From positions 42,783,948 through 42,847,947 of the forward strand of contig OX638370.1 of the NCBI GenBank assembly GCA_951812925.1: DNA of 64,000 nucleotides, read 5' to 3'. Under the pieces are notes generated by a model. It saw only the letters and a list, made by a program, of their open reading frames with translations. It was not told the DNA's origin and made no database searches. The DNA is from Calliopum simillimum (lineage: Eukaryota > Arthropoda > Insecta > Diptera > Lauxaniidae). Below are positions 23,813 through 34,639 of this stretch, one piece after another. Position 1 is the stretch's first letter. Every line of letters starts with the position of its first letter. The translations under genes were made by a program, and so were the position numbers.

Positions 23813-24206
23813 TACAGTACCTGTCCATTGAATTGCGAACGATAGCATTTTTTCGTAAAATCAAGTATAACTCACAGAGTGTTGGATTAAAAAAATCAAA
23901 AGTAAGGTCAGTTGCATTACTCTGCATTTCAGCTCTGTAGACAACTTTTCAAAAATGAAATCTGACACCCATTTGTGAAAATAATGGGAAAAATCTCTCG
24001 ATAGAATCAATTTCAGCTATTCAGATTTTGATATTACTTGAAAAATTAGTGCAATTTGTTGAGGAAAAAGCTAATAAGTGGTCAAATTTCTTCACAGCGA
24101 CAAAGGATAGAGGATTAGAAAATAAGTGCGTGTAAAAAAATGTATTGAAATGGTTACCGGAATTTAAAACCTTCTCAAATTCTCACTAATACCCTGTAAT
24201 TTAGAA

Positions 24207-24570
24207 ATGGGTGCTAAAAGTGGTATTAAGGTGGACAATTATATGCATGTAGAAGCTCTTTTGAAAGATGGGGGTTCAAGTTATTCAGATATAGCAAAAA
24301 ATGTAGGCATCAGTGTTCAAAACTGCAAAGGAATACAAGAATTCACCTACTAAGATAATAAATTTTTCTAACAGCCGAGCAAATTCCAGAGAAAAGCGGA
24401 AAACCACTATAAGACAAGGCAGATTAACTATGCAAAAAGCCTTGGAGAACCGAACCGCAACATTTCGGAGTATTTGGAACGACTTAAAAAGCGCTGGTGT
24501 CAATATAACAAGACGTAACCTTAGAAGACGATTTCATGAAAATTGTTCTTTATGCAATATGGTAGCATAA
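24207..24570 (+). pseudogene. Tc1-like transposase N-terminus, left arm
   Basis: From the ATG at 24207 the frame reads MGAKSGIKVDNYMHVEALLK then a helix-turn-helix (GGSSYSDIAKNVGIS). A frameshift near 24320-24350 leads to the second half of the paired DNA-binding domain (KTTIRQGRLTMQKALENRTA, then NDLKSAGVNITRRNLRRR). The catalytic domain is absent. The mirror copy at 24699-25062 has the same break, so it was dead before the inverted duplication. Confidence 0.8.
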
Positions 24571-24698
24571 AAGCCAAAATCGACTTAAGCATTGCGCTGT
24601 CTGGAAACTTAGTTTTTCCACTAGTTAGAAGCAAGATCCTTATGTAGCTGTGCCCATAAAAATCGGAGTCACTTCATTGCTTTGATCAATTTTGGCTT

Positions 24699-25062
24699 TT
24701 ATACTGGCCTACTGCATACAGAACAATTTTCATGAAATCGTCTTCTAAGGTTACGTCTTGTTATATTGACACCAGCGCTTTTTAAGTCGTTCCAAATACT
24801 CCGAAATGTTGCGGTTCGGTTCTCCAAGGCTTTTTGCATAGTTAATCTGCCTTGTCTTATAGTGGTTTTCCGCTTTTCTCTGGAATTTGCTCGGCTGTTA
24901 GAAAAATTTATTATCTTAGTAGGTGAATTCTTGTATTCCTTTGCAGTTTTGAACACTGATGCCTACATTTTTTGCTATATCTGAATAGCTTGAACCCCCA
25001 TCTTTCAAAAGAGCTTCTACATGCATATAATTGTCCACCTTAATACCACTTTTAGCACCCAT
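24699..25062 (-). pseudogene. Tc1-like transposase N-terminus, right arm
   Basis: Inverted, almost identical copy of the left-arm fragment, ATG at 25062. It differs only at the extreme inner end (SVCSRPV against SLCNMVA), which marks where the arms stop being homologous. Confidence 0.8.
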
Positions 25063-25248
25063 TTCTAAATTACAGGGTATTTTAATGCATATTTTTACGC
25101 GCACTTATTTTCTAATTCTCTATCTTTTGTCGCTGTGAAGAAATTTGACCACTTATTAGCTTTTTCTTCAACAAATTGCATTAATTTTTCAAGTAATATC
25201 AAAATCTGAATAGCTGAAATTGCTTCTATCGAGAGTTTTTTCCCATTA

Positions 25249-26392
25249 TCTATATATAAATAGGCAAACGAAATCGGTTCAGTCCCTGTTTCTATACCTA
25301 AATCCCAACCGATTTGCTTGATTTTTTTTTTGTTGGAAAGGTTGTGAGGAGGAGCAGTGCATAGGACTATATTTTTTTTAAAGTGGGCGGTGCCACGCCT
25401 CTAAATAGAAAAAACGCTCTCACGGCTAAGCCGGTACATCGATTTTAACGAAATTTAGTATGGATATAGGGTTAGCACTAAGAAACGATAATATGAACAT
25501 AATGTTTTTCAGTGGGCGGTGCCACGCCTCTAAATGGAAAAAACGCTCTCACGGCTAAACCGCTGCATCGGTTCCAACGAAATTTGGTTCGGAGATAGAA
25601 TTGACACAAAGGAACGAAAATATGACCATTATGTTTTTAAGTGGGTGGTGCCACGCCCCTAAATGAAAAAAACGCTCCCACAGCTAGACCGCTGCATCGA
25701 TTTTAACGAAGTTTGGTATGGAGATAGGGTTGTTACTAAGGAACGATAATATGAACTTAATGTTTTTCAGTGGGCGGTGCCACGCCTCTAAATGGAAAAA
25801 ACGCTCTCACGGCTAAACCGCTGCATCGATTTCAACGAAATTCGGTATGAAGATAGGGTTAGCACTAGGAAACGATAATATTAACATAACGTTTTTTAGT
25901 GGGTGGTGCCACGCCCCTAAATGGAAAAAACGCTCTCACGGCTAAACCGCTACATCAGTTTCAACGAAATTTGGTATGGAGATAGGATTGGCACAAAGGA
26001 ACGAAAATATTACCATTATATTTTTCAATGGGCGGTGCCATGCCCCTAAATGGAAAATACGCTCTCACGGTTAAACCGCTGCATCGATTTTAACGAAATT
26101 CGGTATGGAGATATGGTTAGCACTATATAGCGCGATAGCATGATTGATTTTTATGAATTTTGTTGTAGAAAGATATCAAAAACAGTTTGCTCTTTAGTAG
26201 GAGTTACACGCCTCTAAATGGAAAGTACGATATTGCAACTTAGCTGTTGCACCGATGCAGATAACCCAAACCCTAAGGAAGAATATTAAAAGCTTTTTGT
26301 GTTTTATCGACCAAGGAAGGTTATAAAAACATTTTCCTTTATTTTATGGTCAAATCGAAATGGTCGAATTTCGGCCACAAGGCGAACTCTAG
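25249..26392 (+). mobile_element. Canonical non-autonomous Helitron, 1144 bp
   Basis: It begins TCTATATATAAATAGGC and ends CTAG (CTRR rule). A hairpin TGGTCG-AATTT-CGGCCA (6-bp stem with one G-T pair) stands 11 bases before the 3' end. Insertion is between A and T: the uninterrupted Tc1 left arm reads CCCATTA|TTTTCAC on this strand, with no target duplication, exactly as expected for rolling-circle Helitrons. It has no Rep/helicase gene; its body is a minisatellite. Confidence 0.9.
25380..26150 (+). repeat. Minisatellite, ~128-bp period, six units
   Basis: Units start GTGGGCGGTGCCACGCC at about 25382, 25511, 25640, 25769, 25898 and 26028, followed by AACGCTCTCACGGCTAAACC and a GATAGGGTT-type block. 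Units differ by scattered point changes. Confidence 0.88.
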
Positions 26393-26621
26393 TTTTCACA
26401 AATGGGTGTCAGATTTAATTTTTGAAAAGTTGTCTACAGAGCTGAAATGCAGAGCAATGCAACTGACCTTACTTTTGATTTTTTTTTAATGCAACACTCT
26501 GCGAGTTATACTTGAATTTACGAAAAAATACTATCGTTCGCAATTCAATGGACAGGAACTGTAAGTCAAAAATAGCAAACATGTTGACAGTTTTGCTTCT
26601 TACTGTATATATAATTATAGT

Positions 26622-26789
26622 ATATGTATATTATTAATAAATAACCATATAATTTAAAGTTCAATCCACAAATCTATATTTTTATTTAAACTAAAATTTT
26701 TCTTTATAAACATCATCTTGATTTAAAATTTTATTTAGAACTAAAACAAAAAAAAAAAATTACTTTATTATAATGAATGATTGAAATTT
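26622..26789. other. OBP3 3' flank (duplicated with OBP4)
   Basis: This stretch matches 31388-31553 closely (AATCCACAAATCTATATT, TTTCTTTATAAACA), so the duplication that made OBP3 and OBP4 includes it. TTTATT at 26764-26769 is a minus-strand AATAAA about 20 bases after the stop. Confidence 0.6.
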
Positions 26790-27574
26790 TTAATCATCAA
26801 CATTATTAGCGCAGTATACAGTTTTATATGCTCGTTCGCAAATATTTTCTTCATCTTTATATTTCTCCACGCAAGCTATCAATCCCTTTTTATCTTCCTC
26901 TGTAATGTGTTCAAACCAAGGATTGTCCATGTCAACTGTTTCCTTATTATCAAGCACACCTGCCATATCTAGCGCACAATGTATAAAGCACTTATGCTTT
27001 TCTTCTAGATCGGTATCAAAATATTTAGTTATTTCAATAATGTCGTCGTCGGAAATGTTGTATTTTTCTTGACATATTTTTGAATATCGACTTTTTCCAT
27101 CACACTAAGATAGCAACGATAAATAAAAACGAGAAAATCCATTAAAGTAGAGTTTTATTAATTACTTACATCTTAAGTATATCTTTAGCAAAAGTGTGGT
27201 TAAGACATGAATATGTGGTATCGCTTAACTTCATGGACAGCGAGGTATATTTTATAAATTTTTCTAAACTATATGCAGCTGACAAAGTCTGTAAAAGGCT
27301 TCAAAGGCTTTGATATGTCACTTATAAAATTAAATTTGTAATAGCGCTGTTTTAATGCAATTTAACAGAAGTTTCTTTTTTGGAAATATTTCGACCATAA
27401 GGAGTGCCAGAGTTTCATTTTTTTCATTAGTTTTACCGAATTTAGAGCACTTAAAACTTTGAGAAAATTTGATTTTTCAATACATAAACCGGTTATGCCC
27501 ATTTTATTAAATTTACTCACCTTAATCAACGTGAACAGTGTTACGACACCAATAAACACTATGTAAAATTTCAT
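26790..27574 (-). CDS. Odorant-binding protein (OBP3)
   Basis: Exons 27574-27521 (MKFYIVFIGVVTLFTLIK, signal peptide) and 27104-26790, with a 416-bp GTGAGT..CTTAG intron at phase 0; 122 residues. Mature cysteines are C29, C57, C61, C96, C107, C116 (C2-x3-C3 and C5-x8-C6, classic OBP), plus C19 as the first residue of exon 2. Signal peptidase could cut just after C19, which would remove it. Motifs ICQEKYNISDDD, KHKCFIHC and ICERAYKTVYC are shared with OBP4. Gene, intron, promoter and flanks (26622-27862) are duplicated as a block with OBP4 (31388-32647). No in-frame stop, so probably functional. Confidence 0.9.
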
Positions 27575-27621
27575 ATTTTTTGGAAATCTCCCAACGAGAA
27601 GTTTCTCCAAATAAGATTTTG

Positions 27622-27629
27622 CTTTTATA
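27622..27629 (-). promoter_or_regulatory. TATA box of OBP3
   Basis: TATAAAAG, 48 bp upstream of the ATG, inside CCCTATAAAAGC, which is also present at OBP2, OBP4 and OBP5. Confidence 0.75.
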
Positions 27630-27718
27630 GGGTAATCACAGCTGCATAATATTTCACAACATTTTTGCCTTTTGTTTTCATTTATCAATTTAATTAAATT
27701 ACCTATGGTCAGTTTTGT

Positions 27719-27862
27719 TGGGGTTTTTTGTTTTCCAAAAAACAAATTTATCATTTATCATTAGCGAATCATCGACGTAAATATTCAAACAAAAGTAGGG
27801 CCTGCTAATTACGAGTAAATTATTATTTTTCATTAGCTACACGAAAACTTATGTGACGTGCC
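27719..27862 (-). promoter_or_regulatory. Conserved upstream block, OBP3 copy
   Basis: About 145 bp containing TTTATCATTTATCATTAGCG, ATCATCGACGTAAATATT and AAACAAAAGTAGGGCCTGCT. The same block stands ~160-170 bp upstream of OBP4 (32507-32647) and OBP5 (39502-39650). Enhancer function is inference. Confidence 0.5.
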
Positions 27863-27949
27863 GTGACAAAAGGCATCTTATCTTGTCAGTGGTCAAATTT
27901 GAGTTTTTGAAACCATTTGACAAAGGATAAAATTCTGAAAAGAACGCAG

Positions 27950-28649
27950 ATGTCTTAAATTGGCAAAGCTATAGAGTTCTGAATTTTATAGTTCAAAAAT
28001 TTTTCTTTTCAGATAATTGAGGTTAAAGTTTGGCAATTTATCCCCTTAAGACCGATGGGATCATATATGCCCTCAATCATTTTTTGTTCATCACTGCTTT
28101 AACTACAATTAATTCGGTATTCCGGTATTAAGATAACCTTAAAATTTCTAACAACTGCAGCAATTTAGCTAGAGAGCTGAGAATATTATTTCTTGCCGTA
28201 AAAAGTGAGCATTTTACTTATAAATTGATTGAAATTGAAAAAAACTTTGTCGGCAAACTAAATTGTATACCGTGAATTATAGACGGAGAGCTGAGCACAA
28301 AGAAATGGAAAAACTACACGGAAAGAAAAAATATATAAAAATTATCAGAAACGGACTGTAAAATACTTGCAAACGACAGATTTAGGTATTTTTGTGAGTC
28401 AGGTCAAGAAAAAATAGGCAACAGCTTAACGATTTTTATAATAAAAACTATAAATGCAAGCTCTGAACAAAAACTGGGTGAACTCGGACAAGAGGGCGTA
28501 GCACCTCCCATATGAGCAAAATTTGAAAAATACTGCAGTGTAGGGTATTTAATGTTTGGCCAGGAAAAATTTTACACCCTTACAAGTTTTTTGTTTTTTT
28601 TTAGTTTATTTCTTTGTATTTTTTATTATAAACTGTTGAAAGTATCGCT
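27950..28649. other. Intergenic with a reversed mini-me-type 5' segment
   Basis: GAGGTTAAAGTTTGGC near 28020 is the empty counterpart of the element insertion upstream of OBP5. From 28438 to 28580 the sequence is the inverse of 2925-3070 (GGTGAACTCGGACAAGAGGG, TAGGGTATTTAATGTTTGGC), a partial mini-me-like element. Confidence 0.5.
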
Positions 28650-29130
28650 TGGATCTAGCCGTAGATATAGCCATAGAAAGATTAGGATATAGCTATTATG
28701 AAAACAGAAAATTTTAGTATCATATGAAAAATATTTTAATTAGCTACTAAATTAGTGCACAAAAGTCTTAAATCCGAGTTTTTGGTTTCGATACATGACG
28801 ATTTTTAGATAATTTTGACCAGTTTTTTTTTTAAAAAAAACAAATAATTTTTCAAAAAAGTCTCATCAATCCATAATTTTTGTGACAACATATGAAAGGC
28901 CAATCTATTTTCCTTTATAAGCTATGCAATTTGTACCTGATTTCCTATATTTGTAAAGTATTTCCAAAAAAATGTGAAAAAGTACAAGAATTTAAATTTT
29001 GATTTTATTTTATAAGATGTCTTCATCTAAAACATTATCATCATTCTCTGCTTCGTAGGAAACGACTTAAGGCAATTGTCCCGAATATTTAAAAAATTCC
29101 GCCATTTCGCACGAAATTTGTAATAACATC
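28650..29130 (+). repeat. Dispersed repeat, copy 1 (pairs with 34640-35160)
   Basis: Shared blocks include GTCTTAAATCCGAGTTTT, GATTTTTAGATAATTTTGAC, AAAAGTCTCATCAATCCATA and TAGGAAACGACTTAA. The foldback at 29131 begins where the two copies cease to match, suggesting insertion at or beside its end. Confidence 0.65.
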
Positions 29131-30502
29131 TTTTAGTACAATCATTTGAAAGAATAAAATGATGATACCTGGAATGTTTTGCTGGATTTTTGCAAATGAG
29201 TTATTTTATAGATGTCGATGTGCTCTTTCAGAATTTCAACTTTGCTACCTCGAGTCGTGTTCGCTTGCGCTGCCATATTAGAAAAATGGCGTCCAAAATC
29301 AGTTTTTTACAAATATCTCCTTAACGGTTACATTTAGAGAAAAATATTGTGGCGCAATATTGTAGCTTATAAAAATGACCTCTTAATTGTTTTCATACGA
29401 CTTATAACTCGGAAGATGTCCTAATTCAAAATTTGAAAAAAATTAGTAAATTGTGCATGCCGCTTATGAGTAGGCACAGTGATGTGTTGATCTTAAAGTT
29501 ACGATAACTCATTAACGGTGAGTCACACGTTCAAAGTAAAAAACTTATTTATAGGGAATTACTTCCACTATAAGCTTCATTTAATTTTTTTTACATGACC
29601 TATAGTTTACGAGATATTTTTTCAACAAACCTAAAATTTAGAGAAAACCGTTTTTTCAAAATAGCTCCAAAACGGTTTGTCCTAGAAAAAAAATTTTCAT
29701 GCATTTTGTAGACCGTTCAATTCCCTATAAGGATCTTTCCGAACTGTTTTTTCGTCAGACTTACCCTTCATGAGATATCGCGACCAGAAAATCATTCCAA
29801 ATTGAACATAGTATGGAGCATAGTACTATGTTCAATTTTGAATAATTTTCAAGACGCGATATCTCATGAACGGTAAGTCGGACAAAAAAACACTTCGGAG
29901 AGACCCTTAAAGGAAATTGGACGCTCTACAAAATGCGAAAACATTTTTTTTTCTAGAACGAACCTTTTTGGAGCTATATTGAAAAAAACGGTTTTTTTCT
30001 AATTTTTAGGTTTGTTGAAAAAATATCTCCCTAACTATAGGTCATGTAAAAAAAAAAATAAAATGAAGCTTATAGTGGAAGTAATTCCCTATAAATAAGT
30101 TTTTTACTTTGAACGTGTGACTCACCGTTAATGAGTTATCGTAACTTTAAGATCAACACATCACTGTGCCTACTCATAAGCGGCATGCACAATTTACTAA
30201 TTTTTTTCAAATTTTGAATTAGGACATCTTCCGAGTTATAAGTCGTATGAAAACAATTAAGAGGTCATTTTTATAAGCTCCAATATTGCGCCACAATATT
30301 TTTCTCTAAATGTAACCGTTCAAGAGATATTTGTAAAAAACTGATTTTGGACGCCATTTTTCCAATATGGCGGCGCGAGCGAACACGACTCGAGGTAGCA
30401 AAGTTTAAATTCTGAAAGAGCACATCGAAATCTATAAAATATCTCATTTGCAAAAATCCCGCAAAACTTTCCAGGTAAAACTACCAAATGACTGTACTAA
30501 AA
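29131..30502. mobile_element. 1.37-kb near-perfect foldback element
   Basis: The outer ends are TTTTAGTACAATCATTTG and CAAATGACTGTACTAAAA (one mismatch). The arms are inverted copies of ~680 bp that meet almost without spacer at AACATAGTATGGAGCATAGTACTATGTT around 29820. Shared landmarks include GCTACCTCGAGTCGTGTTCG (29248) and its inverse (30380). No open frame of note; a solo arm lies at 1858-1990. No clear target duplication. Confidence 0.9.
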
Positions 30503-31160
30503 TGTATAGCTTACACTAAAGTTTGTAAATTGATAAATCTATTTTACTGGTCCCATTCAATTTTTTCACCAAAATTTTTTACACTTAAAAATACTTTTGA
30601 TTTTTTTTTAAAAAAAACCCTCTTTTTTCACTCAAAAGTAACTTACGAAAAATTTATTAAAAATCACGTAACAAATTTTTTCTAAAAAAAAAAAAAAATT
30701 GCAACAAAATTTCAAAAAAATTTACACGTATTCCTCTTGAGTAAAAAAGCTTTTGTTTAATACGTTACATTATCGAGCCTGCTGGCCCAAAAAAGTCTTA
30801 ACACGTCATGTTTTGAAGATTTTTGAGAGTCCTTTCGAATGAGATCTTGTAAATTAAAAATTATTCATTTCATTTAAAGCACGATGACTTTTTTCTTTGA
30901 AAAACCGTTAAATTTCGCCTTTTTCGTTTTTAAAGAGGGGTCAATTTTTTTTTTTGTCAATATTAGAACGGAGGTTTTAAAGTTCATTAAAAAACAAACA
31001 AAATAAATGTTTTTAAGTTACTCTAAAACAAATTTTTCAAGTTGTTTGACAACATTTTATAATTATAATTAATGCTAAAAATAAAAATAATAAAAAAATA
31101 TTTTTGCTTTGAGCCACATTTAAAAATGCATTTAAAAATCTGAAAAAATGTATGGGATGT
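30503..31160. other. AT-rich sequence with repeat fragments
   Basis: TTTTACTGGTCCCATTCAAT near 30541 belongs to the repeat at 23385 and 37425. No gene. Confidence 0.4.
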
Positions 31161-31170
31161 TCTGTCATGA

Positions 31171-31320
31171 CCCAGTGTGCCAGATGGTTCAAATCTCCGC
31201 TTTTTTATCCGTTACGGACCCGTTTCGCTTTTTTTTTGAGAATCTCTCCCGCAAACGGATCAGTAACGGATCCGTAACGGGGTAAAAAGCGAAGATATGA
31301 ACCGTCTGGCACACTGGGGA
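31171..31320. mobile_element. hAT-like foldback MITE, ~150 bp
   Basis: Ends CCAGTGTGCCAGATGGTTCA and the inverse of CCAGTGTGCCAGACGGTTCA pair for ~45 bp. A CAGTG terminus with a short inner body resembles hAT MITEs, but no 8-bp target duplication was found, so the superfamily is tentative. Confidence 0.65.
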
Positions 31321-31553
31321 TGTAAAACGTGATGCCAAAGTATAAGCAATAAATTCAAAACAGCCCTAATGTATATATTATTATTTTATATGTATATTAT
31401 TAATAAATAACTATATGATTTAAAGGTTAATCCACAAATCTATATTATTATTTAAACTAAAATTTTTCTTTATAAACAACATCTTGATTTAAAATTTTAT
31501 TTAGAACTAAATCAGAAAAAAGTTTACTCCATTATAATGAATGAGTGTAATTT

Positions 31554-32343
31554 TTAATCATCATCATCATTATTAGCGCAGTATACAGTTTTAAATGCTC
31601 GTTCGCAAATATTTTCCTCATCTTTATATTTCTCCACGCAAGCTATCAATCCCTTTTTATCTTCCTCTGTAATGTGTTCAAACAAAGGATTGTCCATGTC
31701 AACTGTTTTCTTATTATCAAGCACTCCAGCGATATCTAGCATACAATGAATAAAGCATTTATGCTTTTCTTCTAAATCGATATCAAAATTTTTAGTTATT
31801 TCAATAATTTCGTCATCGGAAATGTTGTATTTTTCTTGACATATTTTTGAATATCGACCTTTTCCATCACACTAAGATAGCAACGACAAATAAAAACGAG
31901 AAAATCCATTAAAGTAGAGTTTTATTAATTACTTACATCTTAAGTATATCGTTAGCAAAAGTGTGGTTAAGACATGAATATGTAGTTTTACTTAATTTCA
32001 TGGTCAGCGAGGTATATTTTACAAATTTTTTTAAACTATATGAAGCTGACAAAGGCTGTGAAATGCTTCAAAGGCTTTGATATGTCATTTATAAAGTTAA
32101 ATTTGTAATATCGCCGTTTAAATGCAATTTAACAGAAGTTTCTTTTTTGGAAATATTTCGACCATAAGAAGTGGCATTAATTTTTTTTTTTTCATTAGTT
32201 TTACCGAATTTAGAGCACTTAAAACTTTGAGAAAATTTGATTTTTCAATACAAAAACCGGGTATGCCCATTTTTATTAAATTTACTCACGTTAATGAACG
32301 TGAACAGTGTTACGACACCAATAAACACTAAGTAAAATTTCAT
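31554..32343 (-). CDS. Odorant-binding protein (OBP4)
   Basis: Exons 32343-32290 (MKFYLVFIGVVTLFTFIN) and 31871-31554 with a 418-bp GTGAGT..CTTAG phase-0 intron; 123 residues. It is the duplicate partner of OBP3: about ten substitutions in the mature part (for instance Trp81 to Leu, Tyr111 to Phe) and one extra Asp in the acidic C-terminal run. All six canonical cysteines and the additional exon-2 first-residue Cys are kept. The intron is about as diverged as, or slightly more than, the coding exon, which suggests constraint rather than rapid change since duplication. It has its own TATA box. Confidence 0.9.
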
Positions 32344-32390
32344 ATTTTTAGGAAAACTCCCAACGAGAAGTTTCTCCAAACAAGATTTTG

Positions 32391-32398
32391 CTTTTATA
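32391..32398 (-). promoter_or_regulatory. TATA box of OBP4
   Basis: TATAAAAG, 48 bp upstream of the ATG, same context as OBP3. Confidence 0.75.
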
Positions 32399-32506
32399 GG
32401 GTAATCACAGCTCAATGCACAAAAACTGCATAATATTTCACAAAAGTTTTGCCTTTTGTTTTCATTTATCAATTAAATCAAATTGCCTATGGTTACTTTT
32501 ATTGGG

Positions 32507-32647
32507 GTTTTTTGTTTTTCGAAAAACAAATTTATCATCTATCATTAGCGAATCATCGACTTAATAATTCAAACAAAAGTAGGGCCTGCTAATTACGGGA
32601 GTGTTATTATTTTTCATTAGTTATACGAAAATATATGTGACGCGCCG
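32507..32647 (-). promoter_or_regulatory. Conserved upstream block, OBP4 copy
   Basis: Counterpart of 27719-27862; homology stops at about 32647 (GACGCGCCGG), the outer edge of the OBP3/OBP4 duplication. Confidence 0.5.
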
Positions 32648-32659
32648 GACAATGGGAGC

Positions 32660-33059
32660 GTTTGTATAGAAAGCCGGTCATATATAGTAATAATAGAGCT
32701 AGACTATTAAGATTTGGTACAGATGTTTTTAACATTAAAATAATAAAGTTCTGTGAATACGAAAAAAATCCGCCGACGGATACGCCTACCTCCCATACAA
32801 AGTTAGTGCGTGGTCGGAATTTTTTTTCAAAATGGGTATCAATTTCCAATAACTTGACCCCGTTGATTTCAAAAATATTAAAAATTCTAAGGTATCTTTT
32901 ATAGTTTTTTAGGTATGCGAAATAAATGAAAATCTACTGTATAAAAACTAGATTTTGTTTGTTTTTGTATTTGTCCCTTATTGACTCGGAAACTAACTAA
33001 CAGTTTTTGAAGAAGTTGTTATATTGTGTTAGTACAAAAAAAGGCTAAGTTATAAAATT
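32660..33059. other. Intergenic, nothing recognised
   Basis: No gene or terminal repeats supported. Confidence 0.4.
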
Positions 33060-33540
33060 AAAAAAAAGGTGGTGCCACGCCCTCCAAGAAATCAACTAAT
33101 CATATCTCCGAAACCCTTTGATGCAGATAAATGAGATTTGGTAAATGTGTAAAAGTCATCAGGACAAATAATGTTCACTCCCTCAAAAAAATAAATTCAT
33201 TACTTCTCTGGCAATATTTGCTGCACTTAGATATGATTGGGTACATATGCTAAGACAATTAAAACAAATAGTTCTCACTAGAAAAGTGGGTGGTGCCACG
33301 CCCCTCTAAATGCTGATTCATCATATCTCAGAAACTGCTTGACGTAGATAGACCAAATCTGGTACATATGCAAAGGGCATTTGGAAAAATGGGAAGTGCC
33401 ACGCCCTACGAAAATAAAATTTGTCATATTACTAACGCTACTTGGCGCAAATTATAAGATTTGGTAAAATGCTTCGCTATGGTATGTCCAAGTAAAGAGA
33501 GGGCAATTTCCAAGGGGCTGAAAGGGGGGAATATACTCTT
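33060..33540 (+). repeat. Degenerate GGTGCCACGCCC repeat array
   Basis: Units with GGTGGTGCCACGCCC, or close variants, near 33068, 33290 and 33389, each followed by AT-rich sequence and CATATCTC..AAAC..TTGATGCAGATA. Related to the Helitron minisatellite but more decayed. Confidence 0.6.
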
Positions 33541-33693
33541 AAATTACTTTATTTTTTTTTAGTTTATTCTTTGTCTTTTTAAATACAAACTGTTAATTTT
33601 AAATACGTGTTTCATAATTTTTATTATGTTAATATTGAAATATAACTTAGGAAGTAATTTTAAATTTTTGTAAAACTGATAGGTAGTTTTTAA

Positions 33694-34178
33694 CCCTTTA
33701 ACTGTTTAATTTTGTTTCGAAAAACTTTTTCTGCCTGCTTAGTTATTTTTCATCGAAGACGAGTATACTCGACATAAACAGAGTAAAATGTTTCTGCCTA
33801 TAAAATTATGGCAATTATTTCAAAAGTTGCGTGTTGGTTTTTTAAAAAATATATATTTTTATTCGTTGTTAAAAAACAAAATTTATTTCATTGATAAAAA
33901 AATATCACATAAAATCGTTTTGTAACGGTACTTCCCCAGAATTTTTTATTTCAGCTATTGTGAATTAAAATAAATAAGGTTGCCAGACTAACGAATATTC
34001 TTAAATTAACATTTTTTAAAAGATCTTTATTTGCACTTTTTCAGGAAAAATTACAGTTGATTCGTTTAATAATTATACGAATGCGATTTTTTTTATCATC
34101 ACGACGAGTATACTCGACATAATGCGAAAAACTTTCATTTCGCTCTGACGAGTATACTCGACATAAACAGTTAAAGGG
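33694..34178. mobile_element. piggyBac-type MITE with CGAGTATACTCG palindromes
   Basis: Perfect 15-bp terminal repeats (CCCTTTAACTGTTTA) flanked by TTAA on both sides (33690-33693, 34179-34182). The 12-bp palindrome CGAGTATACTCG occurs three times (33760-33771, 34105-34116, 34149-34160), each within GACGAGTATACTCGACATAA. 485 bp, non-coding. Confidence 0.88.
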
Positions 34179-34182
34179 TTAA

Positions 34183-34560
34183 TAAATATGCATAATGAAT
34201 GAAGATTAAAAAAGCTTAGTACTTTTTAACTGACTTTCGCTAAATTATAAAACCTTTCTATCCGTGTAGGTGTGTGGAAATTTATATGGGAATCGATAGA
34301 TTAGGAAATGTTTATTACGAGTTCATCAGTCTGACGTGCTGAATCGGTTGCCTAAATATACGAGTATGCGACCGGCCTGAAAAGGTTGCAAAAATCAGTT
34401 TTTTGCAAAAATCTCGTCAATGGTTAATTCTATACAAAAATATCGGGCGACCAACTTGTAGCTCAGAAAATTTCTTATAGAAAATCGTAAATACTGTATT
34501 CGTACTACATACAGTTTCCTTTCCTACTACTATTCACACTTGTACGCAGCATATAACTGA
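34183..34560. other. Intergenic, nothing recognised
   Basis: AT-rich, no supported feature. Confidence 0.4.
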
Positions 34561-34639
34561 TTTGACCTTGACATTTTTTTTTTTTTTTTTGGTAAAAATA
34601 TGGCTTTAGGAAAATAACTGCAACAACAACAAAAATAAA

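Larger units (their letters stand above)
23565..26605. mobile_element. Head-to-head Tc1-type composite (long foldback), 3.04 kb
   Basis: Ends CAGTAAGAAGCAAAACTTTC and its inverse (GTTTTGCTTCTTACTG, right) are flanked by TA on both sides (23563-23564, 26606-26607). The two arms, left to about 24560 and right from about 24690, are inverted copies of the same 5' half of a Tc1-like element, terminal repeat plus transposase N-terminus, meeting around a ~130-bp spacer. The left arm has taken a 204-bp MITE (23609-23812) and the right arm a Helitron (25249-26392); each insertion is absent from the opposite arm. Confidence 0.88.

Noticed and set aside
24313..24956. Mirror ORFs as two host genes
   Set aside because: They are the same Tc1-like transposase N-terminus in inverted arms of one element, both without a catalytic domain.
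27362..27754. 130-codon minus-strand frame at OBP3
   Set aside because: It runs from the 5' flank through OBP3 exon 1 into the intron. The splice donor and the paralogue structure show that only 27574-27521 is coding.
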